Below the pieces are notes generated by a model, which saw only the letters and a program-made list of their open reading frames with translations, searched no databases and was not told the DNA's origin. This document shows positions 16,461-25,532 of a stretch of 64,000 nucleotides of DNA, piece after piece (position 1 is the first letter of the stretch; the number at the start of each line of letters is the position of its first letter). A program made the translations under genes and the position numbers. Where the stretch lies: positions 2,914,001 through 2,978,000 of the forward strand of contig NZ_LVWJ02000014.1 of NCBI RefSeq assembly GCF_001625015.1, given 5' to 3'. The stretch comes from Lewinella sp. 4G2. Its GTDB lineage: Bacteria; Bacteroidota; Bacteroidia; Chitinophagales; Saprospiraceae.

Positions 16461-19400
16461 TTGATCTCCATTAGAATAACGCTGCCCTTAAAGACGGTTT
16501 TACCCTTGATTCTGCGCCGGGCGTTGGCCCGTTTGCCATCCGGAAGCATAATGACGGGAGCTTTGGGATCGGCAACGTAGTTGTCCGTACTGACCAGTTT
16601 TAATTTTTTGGTGGAGAAAATGGCCCGCGCCAAACTGAGGAATTTCTTCTTCAGCGTCTGTTCCGGCGTCCGGTCGACGGCGCCCAGGTTGAGATCGAAG
16701 AGTACGTACTTGTACCCTTGCGCCTTAAGCATGTCAAAGAACTTCTCCTCCTCGCCCGGACGGAGGCGGGAGGCAATCTCATCATACCGCGTCAGGACCG
16801 GATCGCTAAATACCCGCCGGTCGTTCTGCTTGATGAAGTGGCCCAGCTGGGTAGCTACCCGGTAGATCTTATCGTCCATATCCGCATTTAGTGCATCCAG
16901 AATCTCGTTGGAGGCGGGATTGAAAGCCGCCTGCACCTTCCGCTCGTTCATGTCCGATGAGGTTGCCATTTCTACGAAGGGATAGCGGAACAGCCCGGCC
17001 GGATCTCCCTCACTTTCAAACGGCGAGGTAAAGTACAGCGCTCCCTGAACGAAAATGGTCAGACCAATCACTACGCTACCGAATACGCTGGTGAAGCGCG
17101 CCAAACCAGGACCGAGGAACCGGTCCGGTCGGTCGAAGAACCAAACCAGGAAGACCGGTGCAAGCACAAAAAGCGGCATCGCATACCATATGACGCCGTT
17201 GCCCATGATCCAGAAGAGGATGGCGTAGATGGAGAGAAAGGCACCGAACTGGCGGAAGCGTACCGGCAAGCTGGCCAGCCGCCGCTTCGCCCCCAGCGTC
17301 AGCAACAGGCCAACACCGAGAATAGAAGTGAATACGGCAGAGAGCGGCAATTCCCCCAAAGATTTAAAGGTGCCAGAAAGAGCCGCGGAAAGATTGAGCA
17401 GTGGCGTTGTAGCCGCCCGAACTATCCCGCGCATCGATCCCGGAACCTGGGTAGTAATGAACCGCTTCTCCATATCCACCCAAATGGCTTTTTGGAGGAT
17501 CTCCCCGTCGCGTTCGTACAGGCTGTAGAGCACGGCGGCCAGGTAAATGAGAATGGGAACGAGTAAAGCCAACTTGGCCCACTTGATTGATCCGCCCGGA
17601 GCAATCAGCAGGATAATGGGCAGTAGGAGTAAGCCCAGCCAGCCAATGTCTACCAGCCGAGAACTCAGGTTGCTATTTACCGTCATGTCGTACGGTAAAC
17701 TGAAGTAACGCCAGAACGGAGCCTCGTAACCGAGGTAGCGTTGGACGTCCTCTCGCGCTCCCTGGTTGATCTCGAAGCTGCTGGCTTCTTCCGCAGGTGC
17801 TTCAGCAGCGGGCTGCTGGTCGTACTCCGCAAATTGGAAGGTGGGTTGCTCTACGCTCGGCGATTGATGAGTAAAGTAGAATTCAGGAGTACCCCAGTTA
17901 TCCAGGAAGGAAAGTTGGTGGATGTAATCGAGCGAAGGCGCTACCGACTCCCCCTGGATAAGGTGATTGACGGAGACGCTGCCATTTTCAGCCACGTTCT
18001 TAATTCCCCAGGGTGCAAAGGTCAGCAGGAAGGACGCGGTAAAGAGCCCAATCCCTTTCGCTAGACCAATCCCCGCGGTAATATTCTTTCTGAAAGCGTA
18101 GGCAATAAAAGCCAAACCCAGTACCAGAGTAGCCCCGCCAAATGCTAATGACTCTGCCCGTGGCATGGAAATGTAGCCCAGTCGATACACCCCCGTGAAG
18201 AAGAGGAAGCCAACGCTACCGAGCACGGAACCCAAGAATGCGATCTTCCCCGCCCGCTGGTACAACCAGTAGCCGCCGAGGGCCAGCACGAAAATGATCG
18301 CGGTGTACTTAATGGTGAAGGCAAACCCCACGAGCAGCCCAAGCAACAGCCAAACGTAGTTGTCGGAACTCTGTGCGTGAGTGGATGGGCCAGTCTCGAT
18401 TTCCTGCGCTTCCTGGACAGTCGTAGCGTCGCTTGCTACCATCACATTGAATGGATTGGTTAGCACAGTCGCTAAGTAGAAAGCAGCAAGACTGATGAAG
18501 GTGAAGGCCAGATCCACCTTTTCATCCACCAAGCTGTGGAACACGAAAAAGGGTGCAATCAACACCAGGAGGCAGGCGAGCAGGGCACCGGATTCTGACA
18601 AGTAGATGCGAGCTACCCGGTACAGCATCAGTAGGCAAAGCACATTCATGAGGTGGCTGAGCAGAATGCCCATCGTCAGGCTACCGAAGAGGATGTCGCC
18701 TACGCCCATCATCACCGACCAGGCGAAAGCTTGGCCACCGTAGGGGAGGCCACCGCTGTCGGCCGTCAGCATCGCCGTATTCAGGTAAAGGGCCGCACCG
18801 TCGAAACCTACCGGGAAGGTTTTAAAGGCGCCCACGAAGGTCACGCCCAGAATGGCAACCAGTGCTACCAGTACGGCGGGCACCCAGGCTCTGCTGATGG
18901 TAATTTTCTTCTTCGTCCAGAGGGTATTGATGAGAAACCCAAGTACGGATTTGTAGCCAATTCCGATACCTACGGCAATCACGATCCAGCAAACGATGGG
19001 AATCAACAGATTGGTTAAACCAATGATTGCAAATAGAATGCCCAGTACGCTGATTCCCAGCGCAATGGAAATGAGGTTGAAACTGGATTTTAACCGTTCC
19101 CGGTAGCGGGATAGCAGCACGCTCCCAATGCCAAAAGCCGAAGTGGCCAGGATAAATAGACCCGCCACGTGGTAGGTGCCGTAAGCCGTGAAGTAGAATA
19201 AACGCTGGGATAATCCAGTTTGCGGAAGGCGCTCCGCCAATGAAAAGGCCGCAATGGAGCAGAGGGCAGTCAGCAGTACCAATCCGTAAACACTGATGCC
19301 CCGAAAGGAAATTTGAAAAGCTTGCCCCTCCGTCTTGCTCAATTTACGGTGAGCCAGAAAAGAAGCGACACCGCCCAATACAACGTAGGTACCCACAAGA

Positions 19401-19534
19401 CCGGCGTAAGGGAAGGCGAGAAAGTCCTTGAGCATCCGTCCGTGGAAGCCGAGGTAATCCAACAACAGGTAGATCGTCCAGATAATGACGGCGGCAATAC
19501 TGAGGTAGTGGGGTGTCCGTAAGGTTGTCGGCAT
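16457..19534 (-). CDS. Large polytopic membrane protein, candidate GT-C glycosyltransferase
   Basis: A 1025-residue protein with many hydrophobic segments spread over roughly residues 8-860, and a soluble C-terminal domain of about 150 residues (from about 870). The stretch FPVGFDGAALYLNTA and the later VDEKVDLAFTFISLAAFYLA resemble the first periplasmic loop and the conserved acidic loop of lipid-sugar-dependent GT-C enzymes such as the GT39/83 families. It heads an operon whose next genes are a polyprenyl-phosphate GT2 and DUF2304. I infer a periplasmic glycosyl transfer using a lipid-linked sugar; no family name is certain. The length is well above a typical GT-C enzyme. Confidence 0.7.
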   Translation of the reverse strand: MPTTLRTPHYLSIAAVIIWTIYLLLDYLGFHGRMLKDFLAFPYAGLVGTYVVLGGVASFLAHRKLSKTEGQAFQISFRGISVYGLVLLTALCSIAAFSLAERLPQTGLSQRLFYFTAYGTYHVAGLFILATSAFGIGSVLLSRYRERLKSSFNLISIALGISVLGILFAIIGLTNLLIPIVCWIVIAVGIGIGYKSVLGFLINTLWTKKKITISRAWVPAVLVALVAILGVTFVGAFKTFPVGFDGAALYLNTAMLTADSGGLPYGGQAFAWSVMMGVGDILFGSLTMGILLSHLMNVLCLLMLYRVARIYLSESGALLACLLVLIAPFFVFHSLVDEKVDLAFTFISLAAFYLATVLTNPFNVMVASDATTVQEAQEIETGPSTHAQSSDNYVWLLLGLLVGFAFTIKYTAIIFVLALGGYWLYQRAGKIAFLGSVLGSVGFLFFTGVYRLGYISMPRAESLAFGGATLVLGLAFIAYAFRKNITAGIGLAKGIGLFTASFLLTFAPWGIKNVAENGSVSVNHLIQGESVAPSLDYIHQLSFLDNWGTPEFYFTHQSPSVEQPTFQFAEYDQQPAAEAPAEEASSFEINQGAREDVQRYLGYEAPFWRYFSLPYDMTVNSNLSSRLVDIGWLGLLLLPIILLIAPGGSIKWAKLALLVPILIYLAAVLYSLYERDGEILQKAIWVDMEKRFITTQVPGSMRGIVRAATTPLLNLSAALSGTFKSLGELPLSAVFTSILGVGLLLTLGAKRRLASLPVRFRQFGAFLSIYAILFWIMGNGVIWYAMPLFVLAPVFLVWFFDRPDRFLGPGLARFTSVFGSVVIGLTIFVQGALYFTSPFESEGDPAGLFRYPFVEMATSSDMNERKVQAAFNPASNEILDALNADMDDKIYRVATQLGHFIKQNDRRVFSDPVLTRYDEIASRLRPGEEEKFFDMLKAQGYKYVLFDLNLGAVDRTPEQTLKKKFLSLARAIFSTKKLKLVSTDNYVADPKAPVIMLPDGKRANARRRIKGKTVFKGSVILMEIK

Positions 19535-19664
19535 AGAAAGGGGCAGAATACGAGTCCGCTAAGGTAAGTACTCGGCCGCATCACTTGGCTCCAAGCTTGC
19601 TTGACGGTAACACTTTGCCCCCGAGGTTCAGCGCTGAACTTTCCCTTTCCTCTTTTTTGAAACG

Positions 19665-19678
19665 CGCAAACGTTTGCG
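19665..19678. promoter_or_regulatory. LacI-family operator, perfect 14-bp palindrome
   Basis: CGCAAACGTTTGCG is a perfect palindrome with the central CG typical of LacI/GalR operators. It lies 44 bases before the xylulokinase ATG and its TTTG overlaps the probable -33 element (19673-19676), with a -7-like TATCTTGG at 19694-19701 after a 17-base spacer. Binding here would block transcription. Confidence 0.65.
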
Positions 19679-19693
19679 TCAGGCACCTTTGGC

Positions 19694-19701
19694 TATCTTG
19701 G
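19694..19701 (+). promoter_or_regulatory. Probable xylulokinase promoter -7 box
   Basis: TATCTTGG is close to TAnnTTTG. A TTTG lies 17 bases upstream, inside the LacI-type palindrome, and the ATG is 21 bases downstream. Confidence 0.45.
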
Positions 19702-19722
19702 GCGCCACTTAAAAAATCACCT

Positions 19723-21207
19723 ATGTACACGATCGGCTACGACCTCGGTTCTTCCTCTATCAAAGCGGCGCTCGTCGAAGCGGCCACCGGCAAAGTCCTG
19801 GCGCGCGTTACCGCTCCGGATACCGAAATGGGAATGGACGCTCCCCAACCCGGTTGGGCGGAGCAGAACCCTGAGGACTGGTATAAGTACGTCGGTGAAG
19901 CCACCCGAAAGGTCCTGGAAGTCTCCGGTGCTAAGGCCGAGGACGTCAAAGCCGTCGGCATCGGCTACCAAATGCACGGCCTCGTCCTGGTTGATGATAA
20001 GCACGCCGTGATCCGCCCCAGCATCATCTGGTGTGACGGCCGGGCAGTAGCCACCGGCGACCAGGCATTTCAGGGAATTGGGGAGGAAAAATGCCTCAGC
20101 CACCACCTCAACAGCCCGGGCAACTTCACCGCCAGCAAGCTCAAATGGGTGGCCGAGAACGAACCCGAGAACTACGCCCGCATCAAGTACGCCATGCTTC
20201 CGGGCGATTACGTTGCCCTCCGCATGACGGGCGAGGCGACCACTACCGTTACCGGATTGAGCGAAGGTGTCCTGTGGGATTTCGCCGAAAACACGCCCGC
20301 CAATCTCGTCCTGCGGGAAATGAACCTGAACGCTAGTTTGCTGCCAAAGCGCGTCCCAGCCGTCGGCCAACAGGGCGTCCTCACCGCTGAAGCTGCCGCT
20401 GAACTCGGGCTCGCGGTCGGTACCGTCGTCGGTTACCGGGCTGGCGACCAACCCAATAATGCCCTTTCCCTCAATGTCCTCGCGCCAGGAGAAGTCGCCG
20501 CTACGGGCGGCACTTCCGGCGTAGTCTATGGCGTGAGTGATCAACTGGCCTTCGACCCCGACCAGCGAGTCAACTCCTTCGCCCACGTTAACCACATCGG
20601 CGATACGCCGCGGATCGGCATTCTGCTCTGTATCAACGGCAGCGGAATCCTTCACCGTTGGGTGAAGAACCTACTGGGTGGTGAAACCCTATCCTACGGC
20701 GAAATGGAAGCCATGGCCGCCAGCGTTCCTCAGGGATCCGACGGCCTGCACTTCCTACCCTTCGGCAACGGACCGGAGCGAATGCTCAACAACAAGAATA
20801 TCGGCGCCCACCTACTGGGGCTCGACCTCAACCGCCACGACCGCAACCACGTCGTCCGGGCCGGATTGGAGGGCATCGCCTTCTCCTTCGTCTACGGGAT
20901 GAAGATCATGGAAAGCCTTGGTGTTGACCTTAGTACCATCCGGGTGGGGAACGATAATCTCTTCCAGAGCAAGGTTTTTGCAACAACGATCGCCACGCTC
21001 ACCGGGGCGACCATCGAGGTACACAATACAACCGGAGCCGTTGGGGCCGCCCTCGCCGCCGGTGCGGCCGTAGGTCTGGCCGATTCCCTTGAGACGGCCG
21101 TAGGGAAACAAGAAGTATTAGAGCGCATCACGCCCGGTGCGGGTAAAGAAGCACTGACGGAAGCCTACGAAGTTTGGGCGGCCAGTCTCGCCGAGAAGCT
21201 GGCCTAG
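19723..21207 (+). CDS. xylB: Xylulokinase
   Basis: A 494-residue FGGY-family carbohydrate kinase that phosphorylates D-xylulose to xylulose 5-phosphate for the pentose phosphate pathway. MYTIGYDLGSSSIKAALVEA is the N-terminal phosphate-binding strand-turn. GWAEQNPEDWY, KAVGIGYQMHGLVLVD, IIWCDGR and the C-terminal RVGNDNLFQSKVFA with TGAVGAALAAG fit XylB throughout. The start at ATG 19723 gives normal family length; the in-frame extension upstream would overrun the promoter and operator. No xylose isomerase or transporter is adjacent. A LacI-type operator in the promoter predicts sugar-dependent repression. Related FGGY kinases of other pentoses cannot be fully excluded. Confidence 0.9.
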   Translation: MYTIGYDLGSSSIKAALVEAATGKVLARVTAPDTEMGMDAPQPGWAEQNPEDWYKYVGEATRKVLEVSGAKAEDVKAVGIGYQMHGLVLVDDKHAVIRPSIIWCDGRAVATGDQAFQGIGEEKCLSHHLNSPGNFTASKLKWVAENEPENYARIKYAMLPGDYVALRMTGEATTTVTGLSEGVLWDFAENTPANLVLREMNLNASLLPKRVPAVGQQGVLTAEAAAELGLAVGTVVGYRAGDQPNNALSLNVLAPGEVAATGGTSGVVYGVSDQLAFDPDQRVNSFAHVNHIGDTPRIGILLCINGSGILHRWVKNLLGGETLSYGEMEAMAASVPQGSDGLHFLPFGNGPERMLNNKNIGAHLLGLDLNRHDRNHVVRAGLEGIAFSFVYGMKIMESLGVDLSTIRVGNDNLFQSKVFATTIATLTGATIEVHNTTGAVGAALAAGAAVGLADSLETAVGKQEVLERITPGAGKEALTEAYEVWAASLAEKLA

Positions 21208-21212
21208 ACTGG

Positions 21213-21446
21213 TCATTCTTCTTTAGATTTCTTCTCCTCGAAGAAAGAAATGGCCATCGAAGCAATCACGAAAACCATGGCGAGGGCGCTCAACCAAGCG
21301 CCACTCTCACCGGTCTGGTAGTAGATCACGGCCTGGGCGACGATGATGGCCGTAGCGACGGTAATGAGGATGATTCTAGTGCGGGTCATTTTGGTTTCGC
21401 GGATTTGGGGAATGGTGGAGGCGATTGCATCTAGGCTGCCGATCAT
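21213..21446 (-). CDS. Small two-helix membrane protein
   Basis: A protein of up to 77 residues (ATG 21446) or 58 residues (ATG 21389, beginning MTRTRIILITVATAI). It has two hydrophobic segments (about 25-42 and 52-68 in the longer form) and a charged lysine/glutamate-rich C-terminus. It sits 16 bases from the acetylglutamate kinase gene on the same strand, and the stops of this gene and of xylulokinase converge. I recognise no family; the function is unknown. Confidence 0.55.
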   Translation of the reverse strand: MIGSLDAIASTIPQIRETKMTRTRIILITVATAIIVAQAVIYYQTGESGAWLSALAMVFVIASMAISFFEEKKSKEE

Positions 21447-21462
21447 TCACTAAACTGCTAAA

Positions 21463-22233
21463 TCAGCCCACCAGTTTGGTTCCACCCCGGCCTTCCAGTC
21501 CCGGTAGATCCGAGATCACCACTTCCGCTACTCCGCGATTAATCGCATCAAATGCGTTGTCGAGTTTGGGGATCATTCCCCCGGCGATCACGCCGTCGGC
21601 CTTCAGTTGCGCGTAGGTGGCCTGGTCAATGGGGGAGATGACGGAGGTTTTGTCATTGATGTCCCGCAGTACTCCGGGTAATTCGAAGCAGTAGCGAAGG
21701 GAAACGGTGTGGCCAGCGGCCGCCATGGCTTTCGCTACTTCGTTGGCAATGGTGTCGGCATTCGTATTTAAAAGTTGACCCTTCTGGTCGTGGGTGATGG
21801 GGCATACCACGGGGCGGAGATCAAGTTTCAAAAGACCTTCCAAAAGGTCGGCACTCGCTCCTTGCACGTCACCCGCGAAGCCGTAGTCGATCTCTCCGAC
21901 TGGCCGTTTGCTCGCCTTAATAATGTTGCCATCGGCACCACTCAGGCCAATGGCGTTAGTACCCCGTGCCTGTAATTGGGCCACTACGTTCTTATTGATC
22001 AGCCCCGCGTAGACCATCGTTACGATCTCCAGGGTGGGGGCATCCGTAATTCTTCTACCACCAACCATCTTTGGTTCGCGGCCCATTTCGGCAATCACTT
22101 CGCTCGCTTTCCGGCCGCCGCCGTGCACGAGGATCGCCGGTTCTTGCAGGCTCGCAAAGTAGTCCAACGCTCGGTGCAATATCGGTTCGTCGTTGAGGAC
22201 GTTGCCGCCAATTTTAAGAATAGTCAGATTCAT
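21463..22233 (-). CDS. argB: Acetylglutamate kinase (N-acyl-glutamate kinase)
   Basis: A 256-residue amino acid kinase, the second step of arginine synthesis, phosphorylating N-acetyl-L-glutamate (or N-succinyl-glutamate in some Bacteroidota). LKIGGNVLND (6-15) and ILVHGGGRKASEVI hold the conserved Lys and Gly-rich loops. NTNADTIANEVAKAM and the late VIAGGMIPKLDNAFDAI are standard ArgB segments. The ATG at 22233 gives family length. No other arginine genes are in the window. A copy of the 18-bp repeat lies six bases upstream of the start codon. Confidence 0.93.
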   Translation of the reverse strand: MNLTILKIGGNVLNDEPILHRALDYFASLQEPAILVHGGGRKASEVIAEMGREPKMVGGRRITDAPTLEIVTMVYAGLINKNVVAQLQARGTNAIGLSGADGNIIKASKRPVGEIDYGFAGDVQGASADLLEGLLKLDLRPVVCPITHDQKGQLLNTNADTIANEVAKAMAAAGHTVSLRYCFELPGVLRDINDKTSVISPIDQATYAQLKADGVIAGGMIPKLDNAFDAINRGVAEVVISDLPGLEGRGGTKLVG

Positions 22234-22238
22234 AATCT

Positions 22239-22256
22239 GGGCGCTGCCGCAGGTGC
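22239..22256 (+). repeat. 18-bp repeat, copy 4 (intergenic)
   Basis: GGGCGCTGCCGCAGGTGC, a full match, just upstream of the argB start and outside any gene. Confidence 0.85.
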
Positions 22257-22366
22257 GGGGAAGATGGGCGAATAATCAGAATTGACTTTAAATGTAACGG
22301 ACCGCGCCTTAACACTTCTTAATTTCCCTTAGCTTTTTCGTAGGCAAATCCGTTCGTTAAGGCCCG

Positions 22367-22374
22367 TATGTTTG
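22367..22374 (+). promoter_or_regulatory. TAnnTTTG -7 promoter box
   Basis: TATGTTTG matches the consensus exactly and lies 22 bases before the ATG of the lipoprotein gene at 22397. Confidence 0.45.
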
Positions 22375-22396
22375 AAGGGTACTAAAGACGTTAGCT

Positions 22397-23584
22397 ATGA
22401 CACACGCCAAGTTATTCGCCGCCCTATTCTTCTTACTTGCCTTTACCCTGACTTCCTGTAAGTCCGTCGATACCCTGGTGGAAGACGGGAACTACGAGCG
22501 GGCCATCCGCATCGCCCAGAACCGACTCACCGGTAAGCAAAAGAAGAACCCCAAGTACGTCGCCGCCCTCGAAGATGCCGTGAACCGTTCCATCGTCCGG
22601 GATATGCAGGCCGCCGCCTACCTCGCCAGCTCCGGTACGCCGGACTGGGGGCGCATCCACGGCATTTACGTTGACATCGATAATCGCCAGCGCGCGCTCC
22701 AGCCGTTGCTGCCCCTGACGGATAAGAATGGTCGCGCCGCCAACTTCAACTTTGTCGACCTGGGGCCACTACTCGCCAACGCCGAGAATAAAGCCGCCGA
22801 CCAAGCCTACACTAACGGACTGGAAGCACTCGCCCTGGGCCGTACTGGAGACAAAGCCGCCGCCCGCGCCGCCTACAATGACTTCCTGATCGTCGGGGAT
22901 TTCAAAGATAACTACCTCGATACGGACGCCCTGATGGCGGAGGCCCGGGAACTCGGAAAGGTCTGGATCTACGTAGCAACCGTCAACGAATCCGGAAGCT
23001 TCCTGCCCCGTGGCTTCGAAGAAGAGTTGCTCCGCCTGGAAAGCAATAATATCGACTCGGAGTGGAGATTTTACGACTTCACGCCACGCCCCGAGGTCCA
23101 GTACGATTACGACGCCCAAATTGTCATCCGCGACATCCGGGTCAGCCCCGAACGCATCACGGAGCGGGTTTACACGGACGAGCGCAACATCACCGACGGA
23201 ACCGAGTACGTCCTGGACGCAAACGGAAACGTTGCCAAGGATACCCTCGGTAACGACATCACCCGCCCCCGCCAGATCACCGTCCGTGCCGAAGTGGTCG
23301 AAGTCCTGCAAGAAAAGACGGCCGAAGTACGCGGAAGCCTCGTTCTCTACGACAACGACCTTAACCGGATTGTCCAGGAAGATGCCATCACGGCCGAAGC
23401 GTTCTTCCGCAACTACGCCAGTACCTACCGCGGCGATCGCCGGGCCCTGAGCCGGGATACCCGTCGGTACATCGGTAGCCGGGCCCGCCCCTTCCCGACG
23501 GACGAGGACCTCATCCTTACCGCCGCCGATGAATTGAAGCCTCGGCTGCAAACGCTGCTCTCGCGGAGTTACCAGACCAGGTAA
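22397..23584 (+). CDS. Putative lipoprotein with TPR-like N-terminal region
   Basis: A 395-residue protein with a signal peptide and lipobox (TLTSC, Cys21). Residues 25-60 (VEDGNYERAIRIAQNRLTGKQKKNPKYVAALEDAV) resemble a TPR-like helical pair. The central part is mixed alpha/beta, including RVYTDERNITDGTEYVLD, and the C-terminal part ends in an alpha-helical region with an RRYIGSRARPFPTDEDLI segment. It is a single-gene unit with its own promoter and a strong terminator. I do not know a function; an outer-membrane-anchored periplasmic protein is likely. Confidence 0.75.
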   Translation: MTHAKLFAALFFLLAFTLTSCKSVDTLVEDGNYERAIRIAQNRLTGKQKKNPKYVAALEDAVNRSIVRDMQAAAYLASSGTPDWGRIHGIYVDIDNRQRALQPLLPLTDKNGRAANFNFVDLGPLLANAENKAADQAYTNGLEALALGRTGDKAAARAAYNDFLIVGDFKDNYLDTDALMAEARELGKVWIYVATVNESGSFLPRGFEEELLRLESNNIDSEWRFYDFTPRPEVQYDYDAQIVIRDIRVSPERITERVYTDERNITDGTEYVLDANGNVAKDTLGNDITRPRQITVRAEVVEVLQEKTAEVRGSLVLYDNDLNRIVQEDAITAEAFFRNYASTYRGDRRALSRDTRRYIGSRARPFPTDEDLILTAADELKPRLQTLLSRSYQTR

Positions 23585-23658
23585 GTCCACAGCCGGAATA
23601 GCGATAGATATTGCTTCGCGCTGATGGATGGTCTGCATGACCTTCAGCAAGCCTTCAT

Positions 23659-23698
23659 GAAAGGGGAATGGTAGTTTTCATACTACCGTTCCCCTTTC
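23659..23698 (+). terminator. Rho-independent-type hairpin after the lipoprotein gene
   Basis: A 16-bp stem (GAAAGGGGAATGGTAG with CTACCGTTCCCCTTTC, one G-T pair) around an 8-base loop, located 75 bases after the stop and before the Nudix promoter. Confidence 0.75.
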
Positions 23699-23740
23699 TA
23701 ACTGTCCTTGCTAAACACTGGCAACCTATCTTGGCCAGCA

Positions 23741-24277
23741 ATGAAATTTTGCCCCAATTGCGGTTCCGATAGACTTGAAAAGCGTATTCCCGCCGGCGAT
23801 AACCGGCCCCGGCTGGTGTGCCTCAATTGCAAAACCATCCACTACAGCAACCCCAAGGTCGTGGCGGGGTGCCTTCCGGTTTGGGAGGATAAGGTGCTAC
23901 TCTGCCGCCGGGCCATCGAACCCTGCTATGGATTGTGGAACATCCCCAGCGGCTACCTGGAAAACGGAGAGACAGTAGAAATGGGCGCGGAAAGGGAAGT
24001 CCACGAAGAGGCGGCCGCCAAGGTCAGGATCACCTATCTCATCTCCATGTACAGCCTCCCCAAGATCAATCAGATCTACCTGCAATTCGTCGGTGAGCTC
24101 ATCAACGGAGCATACGGGGTAGGGGAGGAATCCCTGGAATCCAAGCTATTCACCGAAGCGGAAATTCCGTGGGAAGAGATGGCCTTTACCTCCTCCACCT
24201 TTGCGCTTCGACGGTACTTCGAGGATCGTAAGGCCGGCCTGCAACGGCTGCATAGAGGTGAATATCCCATGCTGTAG
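23741..24277 (+). CDS. Nudix hydrolase with N-terminal zinc ribbon
   Basis: A 178-residue protein. Residues 1-30 are a zinc ribbon with two Cys pairs (CPNCGS and CLNCKT), as in NudC-like and ADP-ribose pyrophosphatase relatives. The Nudix box is GYLENGETVEMGAEREVHEEAAAKV, with the canonical GX5EX7REUXEE spacing. Substrate is a nucleoside diphosphate linked to another group, probably a nucleotide sugar or NADH-like compound. The ATG at 23741 lies six bases after a TATCTTGG box, so the messenger may be leaderless. Confidence 0.9.
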   Translation: MKFCPNCGSDRLEKRIPAGDNRPRLVCLNCKTIHYSNPKVVAGCLPVWEDKVLLCRRAIEPCYGLWNIPSGYLENGETVEMGAEREVHEEAAAKVRITYLISMYSLPKINQIYLQFVGELINGAYGVGEESLESKLFTEAEIPWEEMAFTSSTFALRRYFEDRKAGLQRLHRGEYPML

Positions 24278-24284
24278 GCGCAGG

Positions 24285-25532
24285 CTAATCCTTGATGATC
24301 AGTACGGTTTCCGGCGTAAACGGTGGCATCGGTGGTTTAGGAATCTCCGCTGCCTGGCTTTCCTCTTTGACGAGTAGGCCGAAGACAACCGGGATCACCG
24401 ACCGCTCTTCGGGGTAAGGCGTGAACCCATCCGTGAGCACCAGGATCACGTCCGCCCTAGGGCGAAGTTTCTCCGCCTGAGCAATGCCGGCCCGCATGTC
24501 CGTTTGCCCACCACCGGGGAGAGAGGCGATGCCATAAGCTTCCCTTTCTGCCAGCACCCGTACCGGCTCAAAGGTCCGGTCGTCGCAGGGTATGATGGTG
24601 ACGGGGTAGCGGAAGGTCCGGATCACGCCCGCCACTTCCGCCAGGGACCGTTCGAGTTGGGTTGCCCCCATAGAACCACTGGTGTCCACTACGATGACGA
24701 TGCGCGCCGTCCGGTCACCCCGTAAGCTCGGGGTGAGGATGGGGTGGTAGACGGCCTGTCGCCGGCTTGGACGCTCAAAGCTGTAGTCGATCCTGCTGCC
24801 GATACCGCGTTGCAGGGCGATGCTCATTCGGTGGGAGAGGGAGCGGCGCCAGTTGGTTTTACTGGAGAGTACGTTCTCACCCCAATTTCTCCAGGAAGGT
24901 GGGATGGCCTGGGGCCCGGCCTTCTTCATCTCGTCGGCGACTTTGCGGCGGATGAGTTCCTCGTCGAGGGTGGAGAGATCCTGCCGGTCGCCGGTTTCCC
25001 ACTCGCGGTGTTCGCCGTGGACGCCGCTGCCTTCGTCCGGAAGGAAGGTCCAATCACGGCCGGATTGTTCCATGAAAGTCAGGTACTCTTCGGCGAGGCG
25101 GCCGTCTTCGAAACCGTGTTGCCGGGGCAGCATCCCGGGGTAGGCGGCCGGCATGTTGAGTCCGGGCCAGGGGTTATCGTTGATCTCGAAGTCAGCGGCG
25201 ATGTTCCAGGCACGGGCGTCCACTTCGCGGGAAGCCTGCAATTGTTCCCGCCGTTCCGCGTGTTGGCGCAGCCGGTGGCTGATCTCGTGGATCCACAAGA
25301 AGCCGAGTTCCGTTAGGGAGTGGAGTTCGGTGTTGTTGGCCCAGATGTCCTCCACTACGTCCGGGTTCCAGTACACGTTATAGTGGAGGTCGATGGAGGC
25401 GACGCTTACGCTTTCCGTTACGATAATCCGGCAGCGGAAGAGAGCCGGGGCGAACCACGGGAGTTTCTGAGCCGCGTAAGCCCGCGCGAAGCGCACCCTT
25501 TCCGCCGTGGTGGTTTCTTTAGCCGAGGGCAT
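24285..25532 (-). CDS. VWA domain protein with putative metallopeptidase domain (DUF2201-like)
   Basis: A 415-residue protein. The N-terminal part has LWIHEISHRLRQHAER, an HExxH zinc-binding motif typical of the DUF2201 putative metallopeptidase domain. The C-terminal part is a VWA-like domain with IVIVVDTSGSMGAT, where DTSGS is a MIDAS metal site. The gene overlaps the MoxR-like ATPase by 14 bases. Such MoxR/VWA pairs are thought to act together as chaperone-like or metal-insertion systems. The target is unknown. Confidence 0.88.
   Translation of the reverse strand: MPSAKETTTAERVRFARAYAAQKLPWFAPALFRCRIIVTESVSVASIDLHYNVYWNPDVVEDIWANNTELHSLTELGFLWIHEISHRLRQHAERREQLQASREVDARAWNIAADFEINDNPWPGLNMPAAYPGMLPRQHGFEDGRLAEEYLTFMEQSGRDWTFLPDEGSGVHGEHREWETGDRQDLSTLDEELIRRKVADEMKKAGPQAIPPSWRNWGENVLSSKTNWRRSLSHRMSIALQRGIGSRIDYSFERPSRRQAVYHPILTPSLRGDRTARIVIVVDTSGSMGATQLERSLAEVAGVIRTFRYPVTIIPCDDRTFEPVRVLAEREAYGIASLPGGGQTDMRAGIAQAEKLRPRADVILVLTDGFTPYPEERSVIPVVFGLLVKEESQAAEIPKPPMPPFTPETVLIIKD

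Noticed and set aside
19717-20655. A 312-codon open frame antisense to xylulokinase
   Set aside because: The plus-strand frame is a full XylB with all family motifs, while the antisense product has no family features. Long antisense frames are common in GC-rich DNA.
22769-23650. A 293-codon frame antisense to the lipoprotein gene
   Set aside because: The plus-strand gene has a promoter, signal peptide, lipobox and terminator. The antisense product has no recognisable domain and starts in the terminator.
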